Shown here piece after piece: positions 26,148 to 33,815 of a stretch of 64,000 bases of DNA. The notes beneath the pieces were generated by a model. It was given only the letters and a program-made list of their open reading frames with translations, had not been told where the DNA came from and searched no databases. The DNA lies in NCBI GenBank assembly GCA_003856375.1, contig CP034120.1, positions 3,591,501 through 3,655,500 on the forward strand, in the 5' to 3' direction. The stretch's first letter is position 1. Every line of letters starts with the position of its first letter. The DNA is from Glaciecola amylolytica (GTDB lineage Bacteria; Bacteroidota; Bacteroidia; Flavobacteriales_D; Crocinitomicaceae). A program made the translations under genes and the position numbers.

Positions 26148-27548
26148 TTAGCTTTTTTTCGAACTGCATACAAAATCCGTTGTCGGAATTCCGGCTTTTT
26201 TAATCGCTCCGAAACCTCCTGCAATGTCAATCAACTGCTTAAATCCTTTTTGTTTCAGTAGAGAAATCGCGATCACACTGCGGTATCCGCCGGCACAATG
26301 CACGTAATACGGATTATTCGGATTCAGATTTCCCAAATCTTCCAACATAAAATCCAAAGCAACGTGTTCCGCATGCTCCAGATGCTCTGCATCGTATTCT
26401 CCCGGTTTGCGTACATCCACAACCGGAAGCGATTCAATTTTATCTGCGATACTTTCAGCTGTAACGGATTCGATTGTTTCGATCGGTTCTCCCGCTGCGA
26501 TCCAGGATTGCATTCCACCATCCAGATAACCAACACAATTATCATAACCAACACGTGCTAAACGCATCACAGTTTCTTCTTCTTTTCCTTCCGGAACCAC
26601 CAATAAAATCGGTTGATTGATGTTTTCGATCAATGCTCCGACCCACATCGCAAAAGTTCCGTTCAACCCGATGAACAAACTGTCCGGAATCGCTGCTTTG
26701 ATATATTCGTCCTGAGTTCGAACATCCAAAACCAATACTCCGTCGTTGATCAAACGCTTCGCTTCATCCACCGACAAGGCTGTATTTCCTTTCGAAATCA
26801 CTTCATCAATCGATTCATAGCCATTTTTATTCATCATGGCATTTTTCGGGAAGTACTGAGGCGGAGGTAAAATTCCGGTTGTTACTTCTTTAATAAACTC
26901 ATCACGCGTCATATCTGCCCGCAATGCATAGTTCGTTTGTTTTTGTTCACCTAAAGTTCCCACTGTTTCAGAACTCATATTCTTTCCGCAAGAACTTCCT
27001 GCTCCATGTCCGGGATAAACCGTCACAGAATCAGGTAAGGTCATAATTCTGTTTCGCAGAGAATCAAACAGCATTCCTGCTAAATCTTCCTGTGTTAAAT
27101 CGCCTTTGATTGCTAAATCCGGTCGGCCGACATCTCCCAAAAACAAAGTGTCTCCGGTGAAAATCGCCGTTTCTTTCCCGTTTTCATCCAATAGCAAATA
27201 AGTTACAGACTCGGGTGTGTGACCCGGCGTATGCAATACTTTGATTGTAACTTTTCCTATTTTAAATTCCTGATTATCGCTTGCGATCAGGGTATCGAAA
27301 TTCGTTTTTGCCGTTGGCCCGTAAACGATTTCAGCTCCTGTTCTTTTCGCCAGATCCACGTGACCTGAAACGAAATCCGCATGGAAATGCGTTTCAAAAA
27401 TGTATTTGATCGTTCCATTCCATTCTTTGGCTAAATCCAAATAAGGCTGAACTTCTCTCAGCGGGTCGATTACCGCTATTTCTCCTTCGCTTTCAATGAA
27501 ATATGCCGCTTCGGCTAAACATTTGGTGTATAATTGTTCTATGCGCAT
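26148..27548 (-). CDS. Metallo-beta-lactamase fold protein with two rhodanese domains
   Basis: The 466-residue protein joins a persulfide dioxygenase-like MBL domain to two rhodanese domains. MBL metal motifs are THFHADFVSGH, HTPGHTPES, FTGDTLFLGDVGRPDL and YPGHGAGSSCG. The first rhodanese domain (about 255-350) has VLDVRTQDEY but no Cys in the active loop (LLVVPEGKEE), so it is probably inactive. The second (about 360-465) has VDVRKPGEY and the active loop YVHCAGGYRS. Such proteins oxidise glutathione- or thiol-bound persulfides and transfer sulfane sulfur. ATG at 27548 is preferred to 27602 because it starts the MBL fold directly and has a -7-like box about 20 bases upstream. Confidence 0.9.
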   Translation of the reverse strand: MRIEQLYTKCLAEAAYFIESEGEIAVIDPLREVQPYLDLAKEWNGTIKYIFETHFHADFVSGHVDLAKRTGAEIVYGPTAKTNFDTLIASDNQEFKIGKVTIKVLHTPGHTPESVTYLLLDENGKETAIFTGDTLFLGDVGRPDLAIKGDLTQEDLAGMLFDSLRNRIMTLPDSVTVYPGHGAGSSCGKNMSSETVGTLGEQKQTNYALRADMTRDEFIKEVTTGILPPPQYFPKNAMMNKNGYESIDEVISKGNTALSVDEAKRLINDGVLVLDVRTQDEYIKAAIPDSLFIGLNGTFAMWVGALIENINQPILLVVPEGKEEETVMRLARVGYDNCVGYLDGGMQSWIAAGEPIETIESVTAESIADKIESLPVVDVRKPGEYDAEHLEHAEHVALDFMLEDLGNLNPNNPYYVHCAGGYRSVIAISLLKQKGFKQLIDIAGGFGAIKKAGIPTTDFVCSSKKS

Positions 27549-27784
27549 GTCTGTATTTTTGTAGAACAAATTTCGTGTTTTTTTCAACGCAAAAAATGAC
27601 ATAACTCATAAGAAACTTAAAATCTCACGGAAAGAGGCTGATGAAACCTTGTGTTGGTTGAATTTAATGCAGGCAACAAATCTGCTTTCGTTTACAAAAA
27701 AGGTTTTTCAACTTTTGGACTGATTTTTGATTTTTCCCATTCAGTTTGCAAAATTGCACTATTTTTAAACCCAAATATGTATCT

Positions 27785-28933
27785 ATGAAAAAAGGATTTA
27801 AATACATTTCTGCCTTCGTGCTTTTATGTATGATGACCACTTCGATCTTTGCTCAAAAAGTGGAATTACCCAAAGATGCTGCACCAGGTATTTACGCAGC
27901 TTTTATTACTACAAAAGGAAATATTATTATCAAGTTAGAGGACGAGAAAACTCCAATGACAGTTGCAAACTTTGTTGGTTTGGCTGAAGGAAATATCACT
28001 CTTTTCGACTCTATCAAAATCACAAAACCTTTCTACGACGGATTGAAATTTCACCGTGTAATTAAAGATTTCATGATTCAGGGAGGTGATCCTCAGGGAA
28101 CAGGAATGGGTGGACCGGGATATCAATTTTACGATGAAACAAGACCTGATTTAACGCACAGCGGACCTGGAATTTTATCTATGGCAAACAGCGGACCGGC
28201 AACAAACGGAAGTCAATTCTTCATTACGCATAAAGAAACTCCGTGGTTGAACGGAAAACACACTGTTTTCGGACATGTAATCGCTGGTCAGGATGTTGTA
28301 AACAAGATCGAACAAAATGATGTAATGACGAAAGTTCAGATCATTCGCAACGGAAAAGCTTACAAATCGTGGAATGCAACGAACGTTTTCAAAGCTGCAT
28401 ACACGAAAGTAAAAGCGGAAGAAGAAGTGAAAAAAGCGGAACAGGCGAAATTGGAAGCAATCGAAAAAGAGCGTATTGCAAAGGTTTCTAAAATGACTGA
28501 AGACGAATACCGCGTTTACTTATTGGCTGAAATCCGCAAAAAATACCCGAATGCTCAACAAACTGCTTCCGGATTGGTTTACGTGATCGAAAAAGAAGGA
28601 AACGGTACGAAAGCAAACAAAGGAGACAATGTTTCGACACATTATACGGGAACTTTCCTGAACGGTACAAAATTCGATTCATCCCGCGACCGCAATCAGC
28701 CATTGGACTTCACGCACAACGTTGGTCAAATGATTGCTGGTTATGATGAAGCGGTTTCACTTCTTAGTAAAGGCGGAAAAGGAATTTTTATCATTCCTTA
28801 CTTCAAAGCTTATGGCGCTGCAGGAAGACCGGGAGCAATTCCTCCTTACTCGGATTTGGTATTTGACATTGAATTATTGAATGTGATTCCAACTGCTACT
28901 GCCCCTGTTCAAAACGGTGCAGTTGATAGATAA
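27785..28933 (+). CDS. Secreted cyclophilin-FKBP fusion peptidyl-prolyl isomerase
   Basis: The 382-residue protein carries a Sec signal peptide (about 1-23, ending IFAQ). A cyclophilin domain (about 35-210) shows the catalytic [19 protein letters not shown] and [22 protein letters not shown] Lys/Glu-rich helical linker ([20 protein letters not shown]) follows. The C-terminal FKBP domain (about 270-375) has [29 protein letters not shown] and the closing [15 protein letters not shown]. Two unrelated proline isomerase folds thus act on one periplasmic polypeptide, presumably in outer-membrane or secreted protein folding. ATG at 27785 was chosen over 27746 because it gives an ideal signal peptide. 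It is monocistronic and followed by a terminator. Confidence 0.93.
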   Translation: MKKGFKYISAFVLLCMMTTSIFAQKVELPKDAAPGIYAAFITTKGNIIIKLEDEKTPMTVANFVGLAEGNITLFDSIKITKPFYDGLKFHRVIKDFMIQGGDPQGTGMGGPGYQFYDETRPDLTHSGPGILSMANSGPATNGSQFFITHKETPWLNGKHTVFGHVIAGQDVVNKIEQNDVMTKVQIIRNGKAYKSWNATNVFKAAYTKVKAEEEVKKAEQAKLEAIEKERIAKVSKMTEDEYRVYLLAEIRKKYPNAQQTASGLVYVIEKEGNGTKANKGDNVSTHYTGTFLNGTKFDSSRDRNQPLDFTHNVGQMIAGYDEAVSLLSKGGKGIFIIPYFKAYGAAGRPGAIPPYSDLVFDIELLNVIPTATAPVQNGAVDR

Positions 28934-28960
28934 TCGACATTTCTGAAAAGATATCAGAGA

Positions 28961-28989
28961 GCCATTCGTCAGCTGACGGATGGCTTTTT
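28961..28989 (+). terminator. Rho-independent terminator
   Basis: GCCATTCGTC pairs with GACGGATGGC (one G-T pair) around AGCT and is followed by TTTTT. It lies 27 bases after the isomerase stop. Confidence 0.95.
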
Positions 28990-29057
28990 GTTTTCTTCTT
29001 CCCGGGTCAACAATTCTGCGCTTTTCTCCATCCATTCAAAAATTAAACAATTTTAAC

Positions 29058-29076
29058 TGTAATATTTTTTGTTACA
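29058..29076. promoter_or_regulatory. Probable Rrf2 operator (TGTAA-N9-TTACA), site 1
   Basis: A 19-bp dyad whose right half overlaps and follows the TTTG -33 element (29068-29071) of the regulator's own promoter. The same 19-bp layout recurs at 29534-29552 before the oxidoreductase gene. Confidence 0.7.
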
Positions 29077-29099
29077 TTTAAAATTTAAGTCTACCTTTG
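29068..29099 (+). promoter_or_regulatory. Promoter of the Rrf2 regulator gene
   Basis: TTTG at 29068-29071 and TACCTTTG at 29092-29099 are 20 bases apart. The ATG at 29105 lies five bases past the -7 box, so the message should be nearly leaderless. This rules out the in-frame ATG at 29069. Confidence 0.75.
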
Positions 29100-29104
29100 T
29101 TGAA

Positions 29105-29515
29105 ATGAACAATACACGGTTTGCTACGGCAATACATATTATGACTTTACTGGCCCATTATCCGGGCGAATGGCTGAGTTCCGACCTAATTGCCGGAAGC
29201 ATCAACATCAATCCGGTTATTGTCCGCAAAGAATTGCTGGTATTGAAGGAAGCGGGGTTCATTGAAAGTAAAATGGGGAAAGACGGAGGATCAAGGCTTG
29301 CCAAAAACAGCTCGGAGATCACTATTTCTGAAATCTACGATGCTGTAAAAAGCGGAGAAGCATTGGGGAAAAAGAATCAAAATCCGAATCCGAAATGTGA
29401 TATCGGGAAAGATATCAATCAAAATCTCCAGCTTCTTTTCAGTGAAACAGATACCATGATTACCCAATTCCTGAAGGAAAAATCCCTTGCAGATTTTGCA
29501 TTATTGTTCGTCTGA
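29105..29515 (+). CDS. Rrf2-family transcriptional regulator
   Basis: The 136-residue protein has a winged helix-turn-helix: TRFATAIHIMTLLAHYPGEW, then LSSDLIAGSININPVIVRKEL as the recognition region, and KDGGSRLAK as the wing. Only one Cys is present (PKCDIG near residue 100), not the three-Cys cluster of IscR or NsrR. It therefore probably does not bind an iron-sulfur cluster and may act like YwnA or CymR. The next gene encodes an NAD(P)-binding oxidoreductase, as in the ywnA-ywnB pair of Bacillus. Matching 19-bp dyads precede both genes, which suggests autoregulation and control of the oxidoreductase. Confidence 0.92.
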   Translation: MNNTRFATAIHIMTLLAHYPGEWLSSDLIAGSININPVIVRKELLVLKEAGFIESKMGKDGGSRLAKNSSEITISEIYDAVKSGEALGKKNQNPNPKCDIGKDINQNLQLLFSETDTMITQFLKEKSLADFALLFV

Positions 29516-29533
29516 ATTTTTTTTACATCAATA

Positions 29534-29552
29534 TGTAACAACTTTTATTACA
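29534..29552. promoter_or_regulatory. Probable Rrf2 operator (TGTAA-N9-TTACA), site 2
   Basis: Same 5-9-5 dyad as site 1, lying 18 bases before the oxidoreductase ATG. A second, overlapping dyad TTACAT-CAAT-ATGTAA covers 29523-29538. A clear TAnnTTTG box is not seen, so this gene may depend on the upstream promoter plus a weak local one. Confidence 0.7.
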
Positions 29553-29569
29553 ATTAAAAATAGAAAATC

Positions 29570-30220
29570 ATGAAAAAAGTAACAGTTATCGGTGCAACAG
29601 GTTTCGTAGGATCCAAAGTTGTGAATGAATTGGCAGAAAGAGGCTACGAAGTTCTGGCGGTTGCCAGAAACAGTGAAAATGTACTTAAAAACGAACACGT
29701 AACTGCCGTGAGTGCAGACGTTGCAAATCCGGAAAAACTTGCAGAAGCAATCAAGGAAAGCGATGCGGTGATCAGTACTTTCAACGCAGGCTGGACCAAC
29801 CCGAACATTTATTCTGATTTCCTTGCAGGAGCAAGAAACATCGAAAAAGCAGTTGAATTATCCGGAGTGAAGCGCTTTATCGTAGTTGGAGGAGCCGGAA
29901 GTTTATTTATTGGAGACGCTCAATTAGTCGACTCTGCTGAGTTTCCGGCTGAAATCAAACCGGGAGCAGAAGCCGCAAGAGATTACCTGAACGAAATCAA
30001 GCAAAACAACACCCTTGACTGGACTGTCTTCAGCCCCGCAATCGAAATGCATCAAGGAACAGCAGGTATAAGAAAAGGAACTTACCGCACTTCGCTTGAA
30101 ACTCCGGTTTTTGACAAAAACGGAAGAAGTGTTCTTTCTGTAGAAGACGTGGCTGTTGCTTTGGTGGATGAATTGGAACAAAACAAGCACATCAAACAGC
30201 GTTTTACGGCGGCTTATTAA
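29570..30220 (+). CDS. NAD(P)-binding oxidoreductase, YwnB-like
   Basis: The 216-residue protein is a short atypical SDR with the N-terminal dinucleotide motif VIGATGFVGSKV and SDAVISTFNAGW. Downstream landmarks are GVKRFIVVGGAGSL and LDWTVFSPA. It belongs to the NmrA/biliverdin reductase B-like group, which lacks the classical YxxxK pair. The substrate cannot be told from sequence. It might reduce a quinone, flavin or reactive aldehyde as part of a stress response controlled by the adjacent Rrf2 protein. It is preceded by the second dyad and followed by a strong terminator. Confidence 0.88.
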   Translation: MKKVTVIGATGFVGSKVVNELAERGYEVLAVARNSENVLKNEHVTAVSADVANPEKLAEAIKESDAVISTFNAGWTNPNIYSDFLAGARNIEKAVELSGVKRFIVVGGAGSLFIGDAQLVDSAEFPAEIKPGAEAARDYLNEIKQNNTLDWTVFSPAIEMHQGTAGIRKGTYRTSLETPVFDKNGRSVLSVEDVAVALVDELEQNKHIKQRFTAAY

Positions 30221-30235
30221 GAATTCACTTACAGA

Positions 30236-30272
30236 ATAAAAAAGGGAAGAGCAAAAGTCTTCCCTTTTTTGT
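30236..30272. terminator. Bidirectional Rho-independent terminator
   Basis: AAAAAAGGGAAGA pairs with TCTTCCCTTTTTT around a seven-base loop between two convergent transcripts. It also ends the beta-barrel array on the minus strand. Confidence 0.95.
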
Positions 30273-30287
30273 TTATGCTCAAAAATC

Positions 30288-30953
30288 TCACTCTATTTCG
30301 TCGTTCAGATTGATCCGGATTCCCAAACAAAGCCGGACATAGTAAAACTTCGCATTAAAATTATCAACCGGTCCGTCATAGACACCAAAATTCTTCTGAA
30401 ATACAAATTCGGTCTTCAAAATCAGATCTAACCGCTGGGAAACCGGAAAAATCCCTCCCAAACTTACGGCAGGAGACAGTGAAAAATATCCACTGAAACT
30501 TTCTGTTCTTATTTCGTCGGTGAATGGCTTGTTGGGGCCTGTCGGAGTGGTAGTAAACCTGGAGGTAGAAGTTCCTGCTGTGGGAATCCCCAAATACCCC
30601 CCGGCTTCCAGGAAGAATCTGAATCTTTCTCCAACATTCAAGCGAAACATCAGCGGAATGGAAAGGTTCCAAAATTTATAATGTACGTTGGATGAGCTGG
30701 ACATTTTCCCGGTATATTCGCTTTTGTTCCAGGTGTGAAAAAAATTGGTTTCAAGTCCCGTTTTCAAACTCAGTTTCCGTTCATCCATAAAAACAACATT
30801 GATACCAAAACCGCCACCGTAAAACGTTCTGATTCCTTTCAAAGGATGGTTTGCGGAACCGTGTAATTCAAAAATGGGGATTCTCTGTTGGGCACAAATC
30901 GTTGAATACATCCAACTAAATACAAACAAAAGAAGTGCTGCTATTGCTTTCAT
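30288..30953 (-). CDS. Outer-membrane beta-barrel protein, array copy 1
   Basis: The 221-residue protein has a signal peptide (about 1-21, ending ICAQ). Alternating amphipathic strands of an eight-stranded PorT/OmpW-like barrel follow (FYGGGFGINVVF, KLSLKTGLETNFF, FRFFLEAGGYLGIP, SLSPAVSLGGIFPV, FYYVRLCLGIRI). It is about 80 percent identical by eye to the copy at 31308-31973, including the acidic tail NDEIE. It is last in a minus-strand array of four related genes and precedes a strong terminator. Barrels of this kind are usually small outer-membrane proteins of unknown role. Confidence 0.85.
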   Translation of the reverse strand: MKAIAALLLFVFSWMYSTICAQQRIPIFELHGSANHPLKGIRTFYGGGFGINVVFMDERKLSLKTGLETNFFHTWNKSEYTGKMSSSSNVHYKFWNLSIPLMFRLNVGERFRFFLEAGGYLGIPTAGTSTSRFTTTPTGPNKPFTDEIRTESFSGYFSLSPAVSLGGIFPVSQRLDLILKTEFVFQKNFGVYDGPVDNFNAKFYYVRLCLGIRINLNDEIE

Positions 30954-31019
30954 TGATCGATGGTTTTATGAAGAGATGAAGGAAAACAAAAAGGTTGGAT
31001 TTATCATCCATTTAATCTT

Positions 31020-31307
31020 CTACTTCAAATGAATTCCAACCTGAAGTTGTCCATACAATTTCATCATATCTATGAAATATCCGTTTATCTGTATGGTAGG
31101 TCTTATAAGAAGATCCATTCGTTCATTCAGAGGAATTTTTGCTCCAATTCCGGAGTTTAAACCAACAAATCCGGAACTGAAGACTTTACTTCTCCTTTCG
31201 TACTCAAACGTTCCATAAGAACCATAGGAATGTCCCGTACGAAGTACATCTGCCGTGTAAACCATATAAGCAACGATTCCAAACCTCGCCCCTGCTTCAA
31301 ACGATTT
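31020..31307 (-). pseudogene. Truncated beta-barrel gene fused to the stop of its neighbour
   Basis: On the minus strand the TGA stop of the 31308-31973 gene is followed in frame by K-S-F-E-A-G-A-R-F-G-I and then by the C-terminal half of a barrel (SGFVGLNSGIGAKIPLNERM, LLIRPTIQINGY), ending VGIHLK. The counterpart at 32052-32674 ends IGIHLK and has FIELGGNLGLG at the matching point. The N-terminal half, including the signal peptide, is missing, so no exported product is possible. It is best read as a breakpoint of a tandem duplication. A start at the Met encoded at 31265 would make an 81-residue peptide with no export signal. Confidence 0.8.
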
Positions 31308-31973
31308 TCATTCTATTTCATCATTGGGATTGATCCGGATTCCCAAACAAAGCCGGATATAGCAAAACTTCGTATTAAAATCGGAAAACGGTCCATCTTG
31401 GACGTTGAAATTTTTCTGGAATACAAATTCAGGTTTCACTATCAGGTCCATGTGTGGAGATACCGGAAAAATTCCCCCCAAACTTACGGAAGGAGACAAC
31501 GAAAAATATCCTTTAAATTTTTCCACTCTTATTTCGTCAATAAATGGCTGATTAGGTCCTGTCGGAGTAGTATGAAACCTCGAGGTGGAAGTTCCCCCTA
31601 TCGGTAATCCCAAATAAGCTCCGGCTTCCCAAAAGAGCCTGGCTCTTCCCCCCACATTTAAACGAAACATGAGCGGAATGGAAAGATTCCAGAATTTATA
31701 ATGTACATCGGATGAACCGGACATTTTACCGGTATATTCACTTGGATTCCAGGTGTGAAAAAAATTGATTTCAAAACCCGTTTTCATACTCAGTTTACGT
31801 TCATCCATAAAAACAAAATTGACCCCGAGGCCTCCGCCGAAAAACGTTTTGGTTCCTTTCAAAGGATGGTTAACAGAGCCGTGGAATTCAAAAACTGGTA
31901 TTTTATCCTGGGCACGACTCGTTGAATACATCCAACTAAATACCAAGAAAAGGAGGGTTGCTATTACTTTCAT
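31308..31973 (-). CDS. Outer-membrane beta-barrel protein, array copy 2
   Basis: A 221-residue paralog of the 30288-30953 protein. The signal peptide ends near residue 21 (TSRAQ), followed by FFGGGLGVNFVF, KLSMKTGFEINFF, ARLFWEAGAYLGLP, SLSPSVSLGGIFPV and the NDEIE tail. All strands align without gaps to copy 1. The signal peptide and hydrophobic alternation are intact, so the gene looks functional. It follows the frameshifted barrel gene by 78 bp and runs directly into the truncated barrel remnant, which suggests one transcript through the array. Confidence 0.85.
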   Translation of the reverse strand: MKVIATLLFLVFSWMYSTSRAQDKIPVFEFHGSVNHPLKGTKTFFGGGLGVNFVFMDERKLSMKTGFEINFFHTWNPSEYTGKMSGSSDVHYKFWNLSIPLMFRLNVGGRARLFWEAGAYLGLPIGGTSTSRFHTTPTGPNQPFIDEIRVEKFKGYFSLSPSVSLGGIFPVSPHMDLIVKPEFVFQKNFNVQDGPFSDFNTKFCYIRLCLGIRINPNDEIE

Positions 31974-32051
31974 TGATCGATGGTTTTATGAAGAGATGAA
32001 GGAAAACAAAAAGGTTGGATTTATGATCGATTTAATCTCTCAATATACCTT

Positions 32052-32674
32052 TTATTTTAAATGAATTCCTATACACAAGCGAGCATATAAATTTGTAAAC
32101 CCTTCTCTGAAATAAACACTCGCTCCAACGTCCGGTCGAATGAGTAAATCCAGTTTTTCGTTCATGGGTATCAACACACCAACACCAAAAACGGGTCCTA
32201 CCGAAAATCCTTGGTTCGAGGATTCTTTCTTTTCTGTCTCGACTGGAATCTGATTGTCAGAATAAGTAAGTTGTGTATAACGCTTTTGCCCCACTACTCC
32301 AAGTCCGAGATTTCCTCCCAATTCAATAAATGTCATTCCAATATTGATTCGTAATACGATCGGAATCGTCAAATCTAAATAGGAATAACGAATATTACTG
32401 ATAGAAGAATAATGCGCAGGATCACCTGAATTACCCCGCATACGAAAAAATTGAAATTCCAATCCAGTTCGAAAAGCAAGTATTTTTTCAGGTCTAAAAA
32501 TTCTGTTTGCTCCCAACCACCACCAAAAAATTCCTTAGATGATCCAATCCCATGGTTTACCGAAATATGAAATTCGTTGACTAAGTTTTTTAAAGGCTGC
32601 TGCTTTTCTACATCACTCTGAGACCACAATAATAAAGCAGAAAACAATGAGTAGAGAGTTAAACAGATTTTCAT
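32052..32674 (-). pseudogene. Beta-barrel gene with a one-base deletion
   Basis: The frame from 32674 encodes a signal peptide (MKICLTLYSLFSALLLWSQ) and HISVNHGIGSSKEFFGGG, then reads nonsense. The rest of the barrel (GANRIFRPEKILAFRTGLEF to IGIHLK) continues in the -1 frame from about 32516. Aligned with the intact paralog, FFGGG-L-GxN is conserved across the break. A single lost T at 32515-32516 (GGT-TTG became GGT-TG) explains it. Restored, the protein would have about 208 residues. The heptamer before the break (A TTT TTT) is not a classical slippery site in frame, so programmed frameshifting is unlikely. A sequencing error cannot be excluded. Confidence 0.8.
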
Positions 32675-32715
32675 GATAAAGACGAATTACTAACTTAATG
32701 TATCAAAAAACAGTA

Positions 32716-33792
32716 TTATCCATATTTTGGAGAATAAGATGCATACTTCTTCAACTTCAAAACCTGCTTTTCAAATAGTTCATAAGACAAAATAGAAACA
32801 AGAACTGTGCATAAAGTGATAAATATTAATTCCAGAAAACGGGTCGGCAAAACTGAATTGATATACATGATTGTGTCAGACTTTTGCATAAATCCATTGA
32901 AGTATTCACCGAATGAACCCCAAACAAGAAGATGATAGATATACATTCCGTAAGAGATCTGCCCCAGATACATGATGACTTTATTCTCCAGAATTGTTTT
33001 AAACAAACTCTTGAATTGAATCGTAGTAGTAATACCCACCAAAAAAAAGCCAATCAATGCATGGGAAAATCTCCCGAATACTTCCTGAATCAATTGTGAT
33101 CCAAACTTATTGCATAAAATATGGAGTATGAAAATGACTAAAATCAAATAACTATGCTTTAAAATTTTCTCTAACTGCTCGTATTTAAAAGTTTTCAAAA
33201 ATGCCAGCAAAGCACCAACTCCAAAGCAATCTAATGCCGCTGGCAACGCAACATAGTTAAACAAATGAAAGTTGTTAAAATAAAGTACTGCTACCAATCT
33301 TAAAATAATGGCAGTACAAATAATTCCCAAAACAACCAGTTTAAATCGCTTCAACGGAAAGAGCAAAACCAAAAAGGGCCAAAAAAGATAAAATTGTTCT
33401 TCTACAGATAATGACCAAAGATGGGTGAAGTATCAAAATGCAAGCTGATTTTTAAGTGCGATCCAAATATTGACACTGTATGTCAGCATCCAGGCTACAA
33501 ATTCCTCTGTTTGAATCGGAACAACAAAATAACATATCAAGATATACAAATAGTACAATGGAAAGATTCTCAAAAATCTTCGGATAAAAAAAGCCTTGAG
33601 AACGGGACCCAGTTTCGCTTTTTGCATTTTTTGCCGAATCAAAATTTCAGTAATTAAAAAGCCGCTGATTACGAAGAATAGGTTCACTCCAAAAGTGCCT
33701 GAATCAAAATGTGTAGATATTGGGCTGATATGATGTATAATTACTGAGATCACAGCAAAAAATCTCAATCCGTCAAGTTGTTTGTAATGCAT
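32716..33792 (-). pseudogene. Acyltransferase 3 (OafA/YrhL) gene with an in-frame TGA
   Basis: The two open segments 33433-33792 and 32716-33432 lie in the same frame and are separated only by one TGA at 33433-33435. Joined, they encode about 358 residues of an integral membrane acyltransferase: YKQLDGLRFFAVISVIIHHI, FGVNLFFVISGFLIT and FIRRFLRIFPLYY before the stop. YFTHLWSLSVEEQFYLFWPF, the family hallmark, follows directly after it. About ten transmembrane helices are seen. Such enzymes O-acetylate surface polysaccharide or lipid. The stop most simply reflects a nonsense mutation (for example from TGG, CGA or GGA) and makes a full-length product unlikely. Confidence 0.85.
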
Positions 33793-33815
33793 TATTGCAA
33801 CATATTAAAAAGGAA

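Larger units (their letters stand above)
30288..31307 (-). repeat. Tandem repeat unit 1 (barrel copy plus truncated barrel)
   Basis: This 1020-bp unit is homologous to the block starting at 31308. Both hold a 221-residue barrel gene preceded by a spacer with near-identical sequence (from TGATCGATGGTTTTATGAAG, about 53 bp) and the 3' part of a second, different barrel gene. The junction falls exactly at the stop codon of copy 2. Confidence 0.75.

Noticed and set aside
32516-32531. Programmed -1 frameshift in the barrel gene
   Set aside because: The run of T is not in the heptamer phase needed, and slipping there would replace the conserved GGG by W-W. A one-base deletion fits the paralogs better.
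33433-33435. TGA read as selenocysteine or tryptophan
   Set aside because: No selenocysteine insertion hairpin was seen, the protein family does not use selenocysteine, and nothing else in the window suggests a changed code.
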